From NCBI GenBank assembly GCA_037074765.1, contig JBAMDO010000200.1, positions 1-64,000 on the forward strand: a stretch of 64,000 nucleotides of DNA. Direction: 5' to 3'. This document shows, in pieces, positions 1 to 12,915 of the stretch. Within the stretch, counting starts at the first letter, position 1. Each line of letters begins with the position of its first letter. The notes below the pieces were generated by a model that worked only from the letters and a program-made list of their open reading frames with translations, did no database searches and was not told the DNA's origin. Both the position numbers and the translations under genes were made by a program. The stretch is from Mansonella perstans. Its lineage: Eukaryota > Nematoda > Chromadorea > Rhabditida > Onchocercidae.

Positions 1-864
1 AATTATAAGCAAATCTTTCAGGATTACTTTAAACCTGAATACAATTTAGTGCCAAAATTAGAGCATTAAAAAACGTGCTCCTGAAAATTTTTCGTGCAAA
101 AATTGTTTTTTTTTATTTTTACTCAAATTTTTGAAAATCACTGAGCATTCCTTTGTTCTATCGTAACATTGTAACATAACAACAAGAATAAGATTTAACG
201 CTTGATAATTTATAAAACATTTCTTTCAAGTTGATCATTTATAACACTTTCTTCATCAATCTTCTCATCTACTCTTCATCATTATTATCATTAGAAAACA
301 CTACTCTCTAACCTATTTTCTCAATCTTTTCATTCATAATTACTCCTCTCTATAGTCACTACTATTACCATACCAGCTATTCTATAATTTCAACCAATAA
401 TTTTGATTGATTTTTTTTTCAATTTTTATTTTATTTCTACTTTACTTTCTCATCATTATCTATTCTTAAAAAGATGTTATCACAAAAATCCCTTGTAATC
501 TTATCTTGAACTGTTAAGGATATAATTTATCACTTGAACGTATGTATCCATTCATTTATGTTGTAATGACAATTGCGCTGTAACAAATGAAAAAATAAGG
601 CGCACGTTTAAAATGATAGAATTTTTACACATTTTTTAATGCAATAACTAGTCGCGTATCGGATTTCGATTGGTTGTTTGGTTGTATTAGTTGTTCATAT
701 TACGTGATCATTTTGTTACGTACGCAAACATCTCTAAATATTGATTATTATTTGATGTAAGATATTTAATTTGATGGATTTTTTTATTGGAAGTACTTTG
801 TAACAATAGTTTACTTTTTTTTTCAGATAAATTTTGATGGTAAATCAACGTGGATAAGTGAGGA
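1..864. other. Intergenic/upstream region of the first gene
   Basis: No convincing exon is seen on either strand. The stretch is AT-rich with T-runs. A pyrimidine-rich tract ends in CAG at 824-826, 38 bases before the ATG of the first gene. It could be a 3' splice site for an upstream 5' UTR exon or an SL trans-splice acceptor; the sequence cannot tell which. The core promoter is probably in this stretch but no specific element can be assigned. Confidence 0.5.
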
Positions 865-3800
865 ATGGAGTCGAATTCGGCAAATAATGATGCGCTTAAA
901 ATGATGGATACACTTGTGGCCGGATATCTTGGCAGACAAAAAGTATTCTTATAAATTCCATATTAATGGCCTAAATAACATGAAAATATTAATTGGACAA
1001 TTTCTGAAAATATTTTTGAAAATATTAATTGGACTGAAAACATTTTTGAAAATATTAATATGATAGTTTCTGCATTTTTCAGTTCTTTTCGTTTCCACTA
1101 CCATACCTTTACTTACTTTCTTAAGTAACAGAATGTTTTCAGGAAGTAACGGAAAAAAAAAAATTAGAATTCATACTTTGCTTTAACAATTTTTTTCATC
1201 CATCAAATATCTTCCATCTTCACTGCAATATTCCCTATTTTCTCCAGTCAGAATTGTTATACTAATTTATTTCTTGATCAATCCAAATGTTAAATGCAAA
1301 TAACCTGAGTGTTTTTTAAAAATTTAAAAATTCAATAAAATGAATATATATCTTAGGAAGGATACATTTTCTACTAGTAGTATTATGATTTTAGTATTGG
1401 GAATCGTTGAAATGTTTAATGAATGAATCGTCGATTCTACGTGCTACACAATGTGGCGGAATGTCAATTGTTTTAGGTGATACTGTACATGGGAAACATT
1501 TGGAAGAAATTATCATTGTATGTTGCTTTATTGATTTATTTAATTATGCAAGAGTAGATGTAGAAGAAGTTTCAAATTATTAATTCTCTCCCATTTCCTC
1601 TTCATCTCTATTTTAAATTATTTTAGTACCTTCAATAATTATATTACGATTTAGAATTGGACAGATTTTTGATAGATTTACGATGCTCAAATTTTATTTT
1701 TTTGCAGTGTAACAATCGTTATTGGAAAATTTCTTACTGTTCTTTTTCTTTTTTCTAACAGCAATAAAATTATTTGATTTGTATTGCTTTTTTTCAGTTG
1801 TTCAATGAATATGGTAATTTTGGTCTAAATCCAGGATTGCTTGACTTTGGAGTAAGGCTACGTTCACTTGCAAATGAATTTACGCTATTAACAAATGCCG
1901 GTGCGCATTGGTCTGATGCACAGAAATTGCTTTATGGCAAACACTCAGCACCATCGTTGGTTCTTTAATTAATTTATAAAAATTTTTCACATCATCATAA
2001 TTCTTAGGATGATTCAATAATTTGCCATAGATATTTTGTGTTTGATTTCTTCCATTCGAGATTAATGCAATGTATTAGTTAATTTATTTATTTTTATTTC
2101 AGGCGAAATTGTTCGCAGCAAAGTTTAGCAGTAATGAGCGGTGACTTGAATATTTTTGAAATAAATCAGAATATGTTACCTGCCGCTAATGCTGATTCAA
2201 CGACCAGTATTTCGAGTCATCACAGCAATGGATCCGCTTCTACGAGAAGGTATGAGAAGTTTCGTGTGTGATTCGCATTAACGTTAATTTAATGTAGCTG
2301 AAGCTTATGATGACACAGTTAATCAAAGAAATGAGAAAATATGTAGCATTATTTTCCAATTTTAAAGATGGCGTACTTCACTTATGGTAACATAAGTAAA
2401 GTACGATATCATCAATTTATGTCAGTTATCCATTGAGTGCTAAAATTATCAGCGATGGCACTTATTGTTTTAATATTTGCAGGAAATGCACCCAACCAGT
2501 GAGTATAAACACCAGAAGACGGGAATTCATGAGAGAAGTAGTTGAGCCAGTTGTGCATACAGCCCAGCAAATTATTGATAATGGAAATGGGAGTATCACC
2601 GATCTCAATTCATCGCTTTCCGCGGTTCGCTGCAGTATCATTGTTTCAGTTATAAAATTTGATTGAAATTTTCAGAGAAGTTCCCAAATTATTGTGCAAA
2701 TTTATTTTATGCTCGTTTCAATGGAACTGATTGTGCAGCCTAATATTTTCATATCAGTTATCAGTGATTACAATTGATGAAAATGCTGTTGGTACGTTGG
2801 ATCGATGTATGGCACACGAAAATTTCGCAGAACTTATCGAAAGTATCGAAAAAGATTTCCCGGATGGATTTTTCGATTCTTTTCCGAATTCGGATAATAC
2901 GGAGAGTTTGCATGAAGCAGTTTTTGATGGTGTATCATCGCAGTCCAACGAAGCTCAACAGGTTGCAATCTACAGTTGTAAGGCAATCTTCATGATTTAT
3001 TAGTTTATTCGTTTTAACCATTAAGAAAGTACTTTTTTTCGATTATATTTGGTTTCTGAAATACTGTGCTTGAATGGTATTAACATTTTAGTAGCATCGT
3101 ATGGAACGTAGCTCAAATTGAATAATACTGTTGATCACTGGTCAAATCTTCATTTGATATTTCATGACCTTTGTTTGAAAACAATAAATGCAATGAAGCC
3201 TTTGGCTTCGTTAGCATTATGTTCATTGTCTCGTTCAATAAATTTTTCGAAACATTCTTTTCCTTCAGGAACATGAACAGAGAGATGGAGATAATCAAAA
3301 TCTATATAATATTCCACATTCAATGACAATCGAAGAGTCAAAACCATTGTGCTCATCCACACCGACCAAGTTGAAAACTCAAGAAAGATTTTCCACAGTC
3401 TCAGATTGCTCCGTAAGTTATTTGAGAAGTATTCACATTTTATTGCTATTTTCCTTTTCTTTTTTTGATTTAAAATGTCACAATCAATTGCTTTAGAGTT
3501 CGAGAACATCACCAACTTTGAAAACTCGTCGTACGCAATCGAAAGCTACGCGAAGGAAATCGGTGAAAATGTTTTACATGTTTTCTAAAGCAAAAATGAT
3601 TTTTGAAAAACACTCTATTTTTCAACATATAAGTTTCGAACTCAGCATACTTTCTGAAACAGAAGATCGAAGTTCAACATTATCATACCCTGGGAACTTT
3701 CTACTTTGTTTTTATGCAAATGTTTCAAATGATTGATTACGTCTTTCTAAGCAACGTTCACATTGTATGCAACAATAGTTCTTTTTATACGAACTTGTAG

Positions 3801-6800
3801 GTAGTTGCCGAAAGCGCGATATTCAGAGATCGGGTGGAAGTAGAATGTCCTCATCTGCCAGTTGAGGGAACCAAAAAAGAAGATAATGATGCTAAACGAG
3901 ACTTATTTTTTTCGTCAAGAGATTTCACGAAATCCTATGATGATTCTTTTGGCAAAGCGAAAACGGCCAAATTGGAAATATCTGCCGGTTGGAGGAAACT
4001 TGCTGAATTGTGTGGTGAATCAAAGAAAAAAACTGTAGAAAACGAGGAACGGAAAAAAGCTCAGAAAAATGAAAATTTAGAAACATATCAACCAACAGAC
4101 CAAAAACCAAAAGATAAAGGAGCTAAGTTTTCGCTACCTTCTGCGGATTTAGAAACGAGAAAGAAGGTACGAAATGAACTTTGTAATTCTTTATCTGCTT
4201 GTAGTAATGCTGATGTTACCGCTTATCAGACAGAAAAATATATGGAAGATAAAGAAGGTACGCAGAATACAAAACTCAATTCAAAATCACTCAGTGAAGG
4301 AGAAATCGAGCTACTATTTGAGAATTCAGATGGCCAGGATTATGGAATATTGCGTACGCAAAAGGATGATGGAAACTCGAAAAGTTCGAGTTCTACTCGT
4401 GCTGCACCAACAAGAGAAAATAGGAAGGGATCAGAGGATAGAGATGCAATTTCAGGTGATGAAGGTTTAACTGCTGCTTACTGTAAACGTCAGGCTTCAA
4501 TTAAGTCTGTTGCAGACAAGAAAAAACGAAAACAGCACAAACAAAGGTCGATAGGCAGTGACTTTTCTGGTGATTTCAAAGTTGCTATTCCTAAGAAAAA
4601 AACTGAAATGCATGTCAATTTACCTGTACGAGACACTGAGCGACAAGGTTACGGTTCTGTTGCTAGTCCTTTACATAAAGTTTCGGAGCAGTATAAAAAG
4701 CAAGAAAAATTTAACAAGCTCGAGGAGGATCGGGACGAAGCACGAATAAATGCAGAAAGGAGAAAAAGGGAGAAGGAGTTCTTAATGAAAAAGGAAAGAG
4801 AAGAAATCGAAAGGCAAAAGCGTGAAGTAGAAGAAAAGGAGATCAAAAGAGCAGCTGAAAGGGAGCGAAAAAGGAAGGAGGAGGAAGAACGTGAGGCACG
4901 TGAGAAAGAACAGCGAGAAAAACGACGTAAGGAACGTGAAGACCGTGAGAGATTAAAGAAGATAAAGGAAGCGGAAGATAAACTCAGTAGCAGTTGCGAA
5001 TTAAAAAAACAGCGAGAACGGTCTAAGGATGGAAAATCAAAAAACGAACAAAAAGCCGCTCTGCAATTCGATTCAAGAAATGATGAAGCAAATGAAGCGA
5101 GCATTTTGGATAAGCTGTTTGGGGATAGTGATAGTTTGAAGCCATTAACGAAAGTCTCAGATAAAGAAGAGGCAAAAAGAAAGTCTAAAGAAAGTCGTAA
5201 GAGGTACTACTCATATTATTATTATTATTATTACTACTCATATTTAGTATTATTACTACTTATATTATTATTATTATTATTACTCATATTATTATCACTA
5301 CTCATATTAAAAATGTACTACTCATATATTTTTATCCTCATATTTTTCAATTTTTAATAAAACTGACGATTTTCAGTTAGAATTTGGTAAATATTTAACA
5401 AATATTGAATTTTCATTTTCACCCAGTGTTGTAGGCCTTCATTCACTCAGAAGACTGCAGGGAAAATGAAGTTCGCAAAAGAAGACTGCCATACAACAAA
5501 GGAAAAATCAGAGCGTGGTACTGATATTAAAACAACAAAATGCACAAAGGTACTTTTTCTCTATATTACTTCAGCGTTGCGTCAATTTTTACTGTTGATT
5601 GACTGATTGAATGTAATATTGCTTTGAACCGAGAGACCCTATCTTTATTGATCAAAATACTTTTATCTGACTCATCAAATAAACTAAAAAATTCTATAAA
5701 TAGAACTATTGAAAGCAAAAACATGGACTTACGAGAGGAATGTTGTGCTATATTTTTGAAATCTCGTTCTGTTCTGATCCATTCATTCTTTCCTTTATCA
5801 TAATTTATTCATTTTCTTACAGGAAAGTGTTTCAAGTCGACCAGATGTATTGGAGGATTTTTTTAACCCTGTTACAAAACCAGGTAACTCATTCGTTTAC
5901 ATCCTCAACTGTTTCGCTTAAAATTTATTTTAAGCTACTAGCATTATGCTTTATTTATAACTACTTTTAATCGTGGATATGTTTTTTTGTGTTACAAATA
6001 TTTTTTTTTTCATTACAAATATTTTTTTTCGGATATGTTTCTTGTTTTTTTTGTGTTAAAATTTTGTTACAAGCATGCACGTTGAGCTATAGTTTACCTT
6101 TTATGAAATTCTGAACTTTTTCGCTATATTCTTCTAGAAAGCGATATTAGAGCAAAAGGCCTCATTTTCAGGCACGTCGCGGAAGGACGAAACAAGTGTT
6201 ATAGAGAGTAAGTCATGCAAAATTGCAGTGTCAGGGGTCAATAAAGGAAGGGAAAATTTGCTGGTTGGTGGTGGACATTCAGCCAGAGGTAAGATCACTT
6301 GCTTGTGGTTTTTTTTTTTTTTTTTTTGCTGCTTACATTGCTTCCATGCGTGAGTTTTATCTTGATTGCCAAAGTTGTTGGAATATTAGCTTTTTTCTAT
6401 TAAACTGAATGATATTTTAATGAACAGCAGCGAGCAACATACATTAAACGATTCGCTGGTTTCAACAATCCCAGCTGCAGAGCAAAAACGGGAATTTCTT
6501 TTATATAGCAATTTATCGAATCCATTTTTTTAGTAGGTATGGTATTAGAGAAAGCAACACGTATACGGACAAAGTATGAACATGAGGAAAAATTAAAGCA
6601 GGAATATCGGAAAGTGGAAAGTACCCGGCGTACCACTGCTTCGTCTTCGGTAAGCTTTTCTACTGTATGCTATGCAGTATAAAATAACAAATCCATGGTC
6701 TATGCATATAATATATATACAGAATATCTAATACATATATAATCCCATACTTATTACCTGCATGTAATGATTACCATCATATTCCGAAGACATTTCTCTT

Positions 6801-7467
6801 ATCATTAGAGCTAAAAGAAAACTGCCGTTATATTAGTCTCCGATTTAAATAAATTTTTGCCAAAGATTTGACTGAATTTTTGCTCTTAATAATGGAAGTT
6901 TTATCCATTATAAAACATTGGACAAAGTTCAAAGAAAAATCTTTCTGAACGTTGTCATGAAAAAATGGAGTTTTTATCTGTCGAATCTTGTATAATAGTT
7001 TCTTCATTTATCTTCCCGTCTATCTTTCTCATTTCTGGACCTGCTCACACAGGGTTTTTTTTCAGGAGCACAGCACTCGTAAAAGGATTCTGGATTTGCC
7101 GATTCCAAAAACGCCGGATCTATTGTCACAATTATTAAAATCTGATTCGTCAGCCCATAATGATTCATTACGGCGGTCCGTTTCAGAAAAAAATATCAAT
7201 AATTGTTCGGAAGTAAATGCATTGGCAACGACATCATCGAAAATTCCAACATCTTCAAAATCTACAACAGCTGTTTGCTGTTCATCCTCCGGTTCCAGTG
7301 GATCGAAATCGCTTCATCACAATGAATCATCCGGCACAAGTCTTGCAAGCATCCAAGTTAAAAAGCCCCGTCTAGATATGGCTGCTATCGATGCCGTGCT
7401 GCAGAGTTTGCATGGTTTGGATAGTGATTCTTCTTTCTCCTCTTCATCATTTTCTGCAGCTTCCTGA
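865..7467 (+). CDS. Large nuclear LisH protein, NPAT-like (14 exons, ~1063 aa)
   Basis: Exons in phase: 865-942, 1395-1517, 1798-1955, 2103-2249, 2483-2624, 2758-2961, 3269-3412, 3497-3562, 3801-5203, 5435-5549, 5823-5883, 6172-6207, 6537-6649 (or from 6534) and 7066-7467. The first ~75 residues look like a LisH motif: LVAGYL, then NESS, then LGD-x4-GK-x-LEEI, then NEYG. This order and spacing resemble the N-terminus of NPAT, the coactivator of replication-dependent histone genes. Residues ~668-748 are a long Arg/Lys/Glu helix (coiled coil or single alpha-helix), amid Ser/Lys-rich disordered sequence with basic nuclear-localisation clusters. The last exon carries ILDLPIPKTPDLLSQLLKSD and ends in a hydrophobic IDAVLQSLHGL peptide followed by a Ser tail. 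Nuclear location and a scaffold or coactivator role are inferred. The exon chain is strong because 13 junctions keep phase. The NPAT assignment is tentative; another LisH nuclear protein is the main alternative. Confidence 0.6.
5207..5320 (+). repeat. (TAT/ACT)n microsatellite at an exon-intron junction
   Basis: A trinucleotide tract of TAT, TTA and ACT units starts four bases after the donor splice site at 5204 (AAGAG|GTACTA). It keeps the upstream frame open, so an unspliced reading runs into a Tyr/Leu/Ile tail that is an artefact, not protein. Confidence 0.8.
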
Positions 7468-8616
7468 ATTTATTCATTTAACTTTTTATCTATCTTTTTT
7501 CCTGATTTCTGCTCAGTCATCGAAAAAAATTTGTGTTAAAAATGGAAAATCATTTTTTTTAAACTCAGACCTTTGCTTCCTACAGAATTTGGAAAAATGG
7601 ACATGACAACACTGACTTGATATCATGGTTTATCCTGTAAGTTTAATTATCAAAATGCACTGCAGTTTCTATAGTTATATTAAAATAAAATTCATTCATT
7701 TTGAATGAATACATAGGACTGATTGCTTTATAATTTATTTTGTTTAGTTATTTACCAAAGGATTGATGTTTAGCTTGTATTTCATGTCTACCGAAGGACC
7801 GATGTGCAGCTTGTATTTCAGGTCTATCTCTCATCTGAGGAAATTTGCCAAATTACATCATTTAGAGCCGTAGAAAATAGTTATTTTCGAGTATTTTTTT
7901 TAAACAAGCAAAAAAAAATATAAGCTAAACGTAAACCTTTGGATTTTCAGTACTGACTTTGTCAGATATTTCAATAAAAATATTTCTGCAAGTCATTGGC
8001 ATGTATATTGTTTTTTAAATATATGTAACACAGATTATTATTTCGATTATTTATTGTCTTTTTTCCCATGGTTTATTCAGGGTTAATAATTTCGTTTCAG
8101 ATATTTCCTGTAGATTGTTTGGTGTTAATAGTGGTTTCCCTTGTTTCAAAGAATTGTGATATTCTATCGGAAAATGGGTATCCTTCCTTGTTTCTGCTGT
8201 CATTTACTATCATTTAATAACTTATTAATAATGTTCAAATATGTTTCATTAAAATAAAGATACATATGGTTTTTATTTTTGTTTTTTTTGCGAGAAATTT
8301 TTGAAAAATATTCAATTAAATATATTCTTCTGAGAAACGGGAAACTTATACAGTGTAATTCAAAAGGAATTTTTGAATAATAAGATTTGAAGTTTGATAT
8401 TAGCAAAAAAGTAATGGATGATTGTGAGATAGGTGAAGTTGATTGCTCATTAATTCTGTTTATCTTTTATCGTGTCATCATTGTCGTGAAAGAACTGTCA
8501 AGATTATAACTGATAGTATCATTGAAATCAGCATCCTGTCTATGACTTTCATGTACGCTTTCAATTGCGGTTGATGGAAATTGCTTCGATGATTTTGGAG
8601 CTATTCATTGCATAAT
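7468..8616 (+). other. 3' UTR and intergenic stretch between the NPAT-like gene and the GTPase gene
   Basis: Candidate polyadenylation hexamers AATAAA lie at 7684-7689 and 7973-7978. Both genes are on the + strand about 1.15 kb apart. This is compatible with an SL-resolved operon but also with independent promoters. Apart from the 36-bp tandem repeat at 7753-7824 nothing else is seen. Confidence 0.5.
7753..7824 (+). repeat. Two-copy 36-bp tandem repeat
   Basis: Copy one (7753-7788) and copy two (7789-7824) share the pattern TACCxAAGGAxxGATGT, then xxAGCTTGTATTTCAxGTC. They differ at only a few positions. The repeat lies in the presumed 3' UTR or downstream region of the NPAT-like gene. Confidence 0.8.
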
Positions 8617-11600
8617 ATGATTACAAAGTATGTTTATTATTGCTTAAAAAAATTGTTATTTATAAGATATCTCGGTAAAACGACATGTGGTTTTTTCGAT
8701 ACTTATAGCATTGTGGAAACTAAAAGAAATTAGCATATGTCATAGAGGATTCAAGCAGATTAGAAAAAACAGGATATTGGTGAGCAGAAATTGATCAGCA
8801 GAGTTTTTCTTTTGCTGCAGATGGAATCCATTTCTGTACTACTGTTAGTAGTTTTTTCGTTTACAGCATTCGACTCTTTCATCAAGCACCGAATGATTAG
8901 ATGAATTTCTGATTGATGTATCATAATTTAATAATTTTCGAGTTCTGTTTTTCAGGAACTTTGCGAAGATTTTTGCTTCATTGCATTTCGAACGTTATCT
9001 TTGCACGAAGATACCGGAACAAATGAATGATGAATTCAACATTATTTCAAAATCATATGGTATACAGAATATAGAACCTGGAGCGCATCGCATTTTGCTT
9101 ATTCATCCACGATTACGAAGGGGACGTTTCTTTGATTTAAATCCAACGAAAGCTAAGCTACAATTGGAAGAAGCAGTTGCATTAGTGAACACTTTACCAA
9201 ATTTCAAAGTCATAGAGTAAGTCCCAATTGTAGCATTTTTTTTTTTTTTTTTGTTACAGTAATAAACCTTAAGCATTCCTCCTAGAAATATTTAACCATG
9301 TTTAATAGTTTATATAAATTATATTCTTTTTTTTCCTATTTTTTGAACTGACTTCTGTTATTATCAAGCATTATTAAAAAAAGAGTCATATGGTATACAA
9401 AATATGACACCCGGAGTACATAATGTTTTGCTCATTTATCCGCGATTACGGCGAGGACATTTAAATTTTCATTTAGTACGATCATCAAGGTAGTGCAGAT
9501 TTTTAACTTCGATGAGAATTTTTACTTTATGAAAAATATTTACCTTTGTATCCCGACATTACTTTTAAAATAAGTTAAAACCCTCGCATTACAAACCTTA
9601 TTATTACAATAGTATCTATCGGAGTTGGGTTTTAATAGAAAGAATTTGTTAACTAAATGAATTTTATGGTCGGATTTAAATCTTGGATTTGTATCTTTGC
9701 AGGACAACTGCGGTAAGCACGGATCGCTCTACTGAAAAGCAGCGTCTTTGGGGTAGTGGACGTATTAAGCGGATAATTGCTCTCAAAGAAAAAATCGCTG
9801 CCACAGCACTGATGATTGATGTTGATATTTTATCGCCAAAGCAACAGGTTTTTTTTTTTGCATTATCTCGGGTCGGTGAGTAAAACATCAATTATCCTTC
9901 TTATATATGTGAACATGCAACTTTATGCAGAATGCAGTCATTTTGTCTGTGGTTTAGCCTTGCAACAAATGGTCCAGGCTTTTTTTTCTTCGAATTTGAA
10001 ATAAAAAATTAATGTTTAATATTTCAAGGAATTCAAATGAAATTAAATGAAGTGTAACCACTATGTTTAGGCAGAATTAACGTCAATTTTCCGTGCTCCG
10101 ATATATGATCGTTACAATATAGTGTTACTTATTTTCAAGATGTTTGCTAAAACAAAGGAAGCTAAGTTGCAAATTCAGCTTGCTGAAATCCCGTACATAA
10201 GGTTATTTTCTAAACCAAGTTTTGTCTTTTGTTGATGTTTTAGGCTGCAGTTATAATGCTTGTGATTGTGTCATTTCTAATATTTTTCTGAAATTTAGAA
10301 AAATATTTTTCTTTTCTTCTTCTACAGGCAGCGATTATTATCTATGTATGAATTAAATGTGAATCCATCTACTTTCCATGTCGATGCGTCCGAGAAATCG
10401 AAGTTTGCTTTCTGGATTTGATCTCATGAATTTAAAAAAAAAAGTATTTTAACAATTTTTATTCTTCCGAATCGATTTTTTTTTCATTGAAATCATCATA
10501 ATCACAGTGATTTCCTTAATTACAGTTGAATACTGCTTTGAGTAAAGTAATCAATCCTAGTCGTGTTTAAATAAAGTCTGAAAACGTTATCAGTATTTAG
10601 GACGTGTAATTCTCAGTAGATGATTTTCAGAAGCAAAAGACTAGAAGCTTTACGATTTCGTGAACAGCATTTGCGAAAATGCTTGAAAAATGCAGTAGAA
10701 GAGAAAGTCAGTTTGCGAATTGGTGAAGCTCAGAAAAATATACGGACAGTGGTTGCAGTAGTTGGATACACAAATGCTGGTAAAAGTTCGTTGATTAAAA
10801 GGTTACTTGTTATATATTATTCCTAGTGAAAAACAGTGCTGTGAAATATCAATTTGAAATAAAAACTGAGTAGAAAATTGTTTCCGAAAAATAGCTTTTT
10901 TAAAATTTATGGAAGCTTCGGTTGAAACTGCAGCAATTTTCTGTTTTACTTCTCTGTTTTGTATTCGGTATTCCTGATTGTACTTTATTTTGATTCCTTA
11001 CAGGTTAACAGGGCGAAATTTATATGTTGAGGATCGTTTGTTCGCTACATTAGATACATCACTTCATGTTTTTCGGTTACCATCCGGTTTACCTATAGTT
11101 TTTGCCGATACAATTGGTTTCATATCGAATTTGCCTACACAGCTATTAGCATCCTTTCAAGCTACATTAAATCACGTTGCGAATGCAGTTAGCTTTTAAT
11201 GAATTCGTTCAAGTCCGCCCAAAAGACTAAAAGTTTCAAATCCATTTTTTTCCACAACGTAAGTAATTTACACTAAATGGTAATTGGTGTGAGCTTTTTA
11301 ACACCAAGATTAGTTTGATATGTTAAAAAAACAATTTCAGGATTTACTGTTACATATAGAGGATATTTCGAATCCAGATTATCTCACACAACGTGATGTT
11401 GTAATAAAAACATTGTCAGAACTGAAAATTAAGAAAGAATTACTAGACTCAATGATACGGGTTGGAAATAAAATTGACAAATTGGATCGTTTACCTCCTG
11501 ATGAATCTAATTCATATTTTGTCTCTTGTACTGATGGTCGTGGGCTCGTCGAGTTAATCGCCGCTGTTGATAAAGTATTCTTTTTTAGCGCATAGCTTTT

Positions 11601-12013
11601 ACTTCTTGTGTTCAACACCAATCTCAGATCCTTATATAGCATCTATAGATTTCTCTGTGTTTGCTTAGATGCCTGAGGTTTGGCTTTCTTTAGCAAGGTT
11701 TATTTTAATTCATTCATTTATAATTACGATGACGAAATCACAGAAATTTGATATAAAATTAGCTAAACTTTTTCTTCCAAGTTTAGATTTGTTATTCAAA
11801 ACTTTGCAGAAAGTGCTGGCAATAAGTGGTGTAACAATTCGCCGATTGAAATTACGTCCACATTCAGAAGCATTTTCGTACTTGTGCAGACATTCCTTTC
11901 TTGTAGGTCATCCAGTTCCATCGGAAAACAACGATTATTTGTTGTGTAACGTTATTATGGACGATAATGAATTTAGCAAATTCCGAGCCAATTTTTCGTT
12001 CTCAAGAAATTAA
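8617..12013 (+). CDS. HflX-family GTP-binding protein, GTPBP6-like (9 exons, ~471 aa)
   Basis: Exons: 8617-8627 (predicted start), 8956-9216, 9703-9847, 10071-10201, 10328-10402, 10631-10801, 11004-11187, 11341-11574 and 11810-12013; all phases agree. The N-domain has the HflX hallmarks WGSGRIKRI and ILSPKQQ, then LQIQLAEIPY. The G domain has G1 GYTNAGKSS (residues ~253-261), G2 FATLDTS, G3 DTIGF (~300), G4 NKID (~369-372) and G5 VSCTDGRG. A C-terminal domain of about 67 residues follows. Length is close to human GTPBP6, a mitochondrial protein that acts on the large mitoribosomal subunit; that role is family knowledge. The predicted start gives MITKNFAKIFASLHFERY, which is basic, amphipathic and free of acidic residues, as a mitochondrial presequence should be. 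The 11-nt first exon ends at a GTATGT donor and is the least certain part. The linker exon 10328-10402 is weakly conserved. Confidence 0.88.
9369..9489 (+). pseudogene. Decayed duplicate of GTPase exon 2 inside the following intron
   Basis: The translated segment reads ESYGIQN, then PGVHNVLLIYPRLRRG. Exon 2 reads KSYGIQN, then PGAHRILLIHPRLRRG (about 9045-9131). The match runs for about 100 bases, with several synonymous changes. The copy is bounded by an AG at 9367-9368 and a GTAGTG donor at 9490. It lacks the rest of exon 2. Using the available AGs in place of, or after, exon 2 would not keep frame. I read it as a partial tandem duplication, probably non-functional. Confidence 0.7.
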
Positions 12014-12915
12014 TATTACAAATTTGTGGAAGATTTAGGATTATTCATTTACAATTTAAAATTAGAATTTTCTTCAACTTGCTTAAAAAATTCTACAGAA
12101 CTAAGAGAACGAAAGAAAAGCACTTTAGTATTTATTTCCAGTGAATTCTCTCAGTGAAATTGTTCTGTATTACCTTTGAGATTACCATTTCATCCCGTAG
12201 AATATTTTTCGTTTGAACTGACTTATTAATTGCTCATATGTGTATACACAAATCAATGTTATATTCAGCACTAGGAGTTTTTGAAGAAATGTTAAACTTT
12301 ACATTGTTCAGTTATTTGTTTGTTATGTTTGCTGACAATATTCAATTTCCATAAAATATGTTTCACATTTCCTTTGCTTTTGATAGCACTAGTTACAGTT
12401 CTAATTTGATACTTAATTGCCCAGTTATTTAGTATCCCTAAAAAATATAGAAAAGAGTAAAGTTATTTTTTATTATTTTCAAAAAATCATTACTATCTGA
12501 TATGGCTGCTCTTCTATTTTTTAAGTTGGTTATATCCTTGAAAATGGATATAACTTTTTATTGAATGAGTAAGCTTAATTGGATTATTGTAATTAGTTAG
12601 TTATCTGTTTATCTTTTATTTATATTTGTCTCTCTTACTTTAAATATAATCTTTTAGGAAGTCCATCTTGTGAACTGGAAAACTTATTAATACTATGGCA
12701 AGTTTTTCACTTTTTTTTAAATGAAGCACTTTTAACAATTATTTTGAAAGAATCATTTTTCTATAATTTATTCGAATTATCTAAATGACATAATGAGCAT
12801 CGCAAGTAGATAAGTGAAATTTGTTATTCTCATTTAAGCTTTAAACTTTGAAATCAAATAATTTCATTGATAGTTTTGAACTGAATTGTTTTGGTAAATT
12901 CAAAATTTTTTGCAG
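12014..12915 (+). other. Spacer between the GTPase and CZIB genes, with a possible first CZIB exon
   Basis: The next confident exon begins at 12916 but has no ATG at its start, so a short coding exon must lie here. The best candidate is 12502-12528 (ATG GCT GCT ... TTG, then GTTATA), which is in phase. The donor is weak and family members have only a few residues before IALQL, so this is unproven. Nothing else is recognised. Confidence 0.35.

Noticed and set aside
4649..5104. 151-codon antisense open frame, extremely Ser/Phe/Arg-rich
   Set aside because: It is the complement of the Lys/Glu/Arg-rich helix of the NPAT-like gene, whose codon pattern keeps the opposite strand open.
5204..5357. 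Tyr/Leu/Ile-rich tail extending the large + strand frame
   Set aside because: It lies past a donor at 5204 and is a translated TAT/TTA microsatellite; the in-phase next exon is at 5435.
11669..11809. ATG-led frame before the last GTPase exon, as if a new gene started
   Set aside because: This is intron sequence; the conserved C-terminal domain begins after the CAG at 11809 in the frame of the previous exon.
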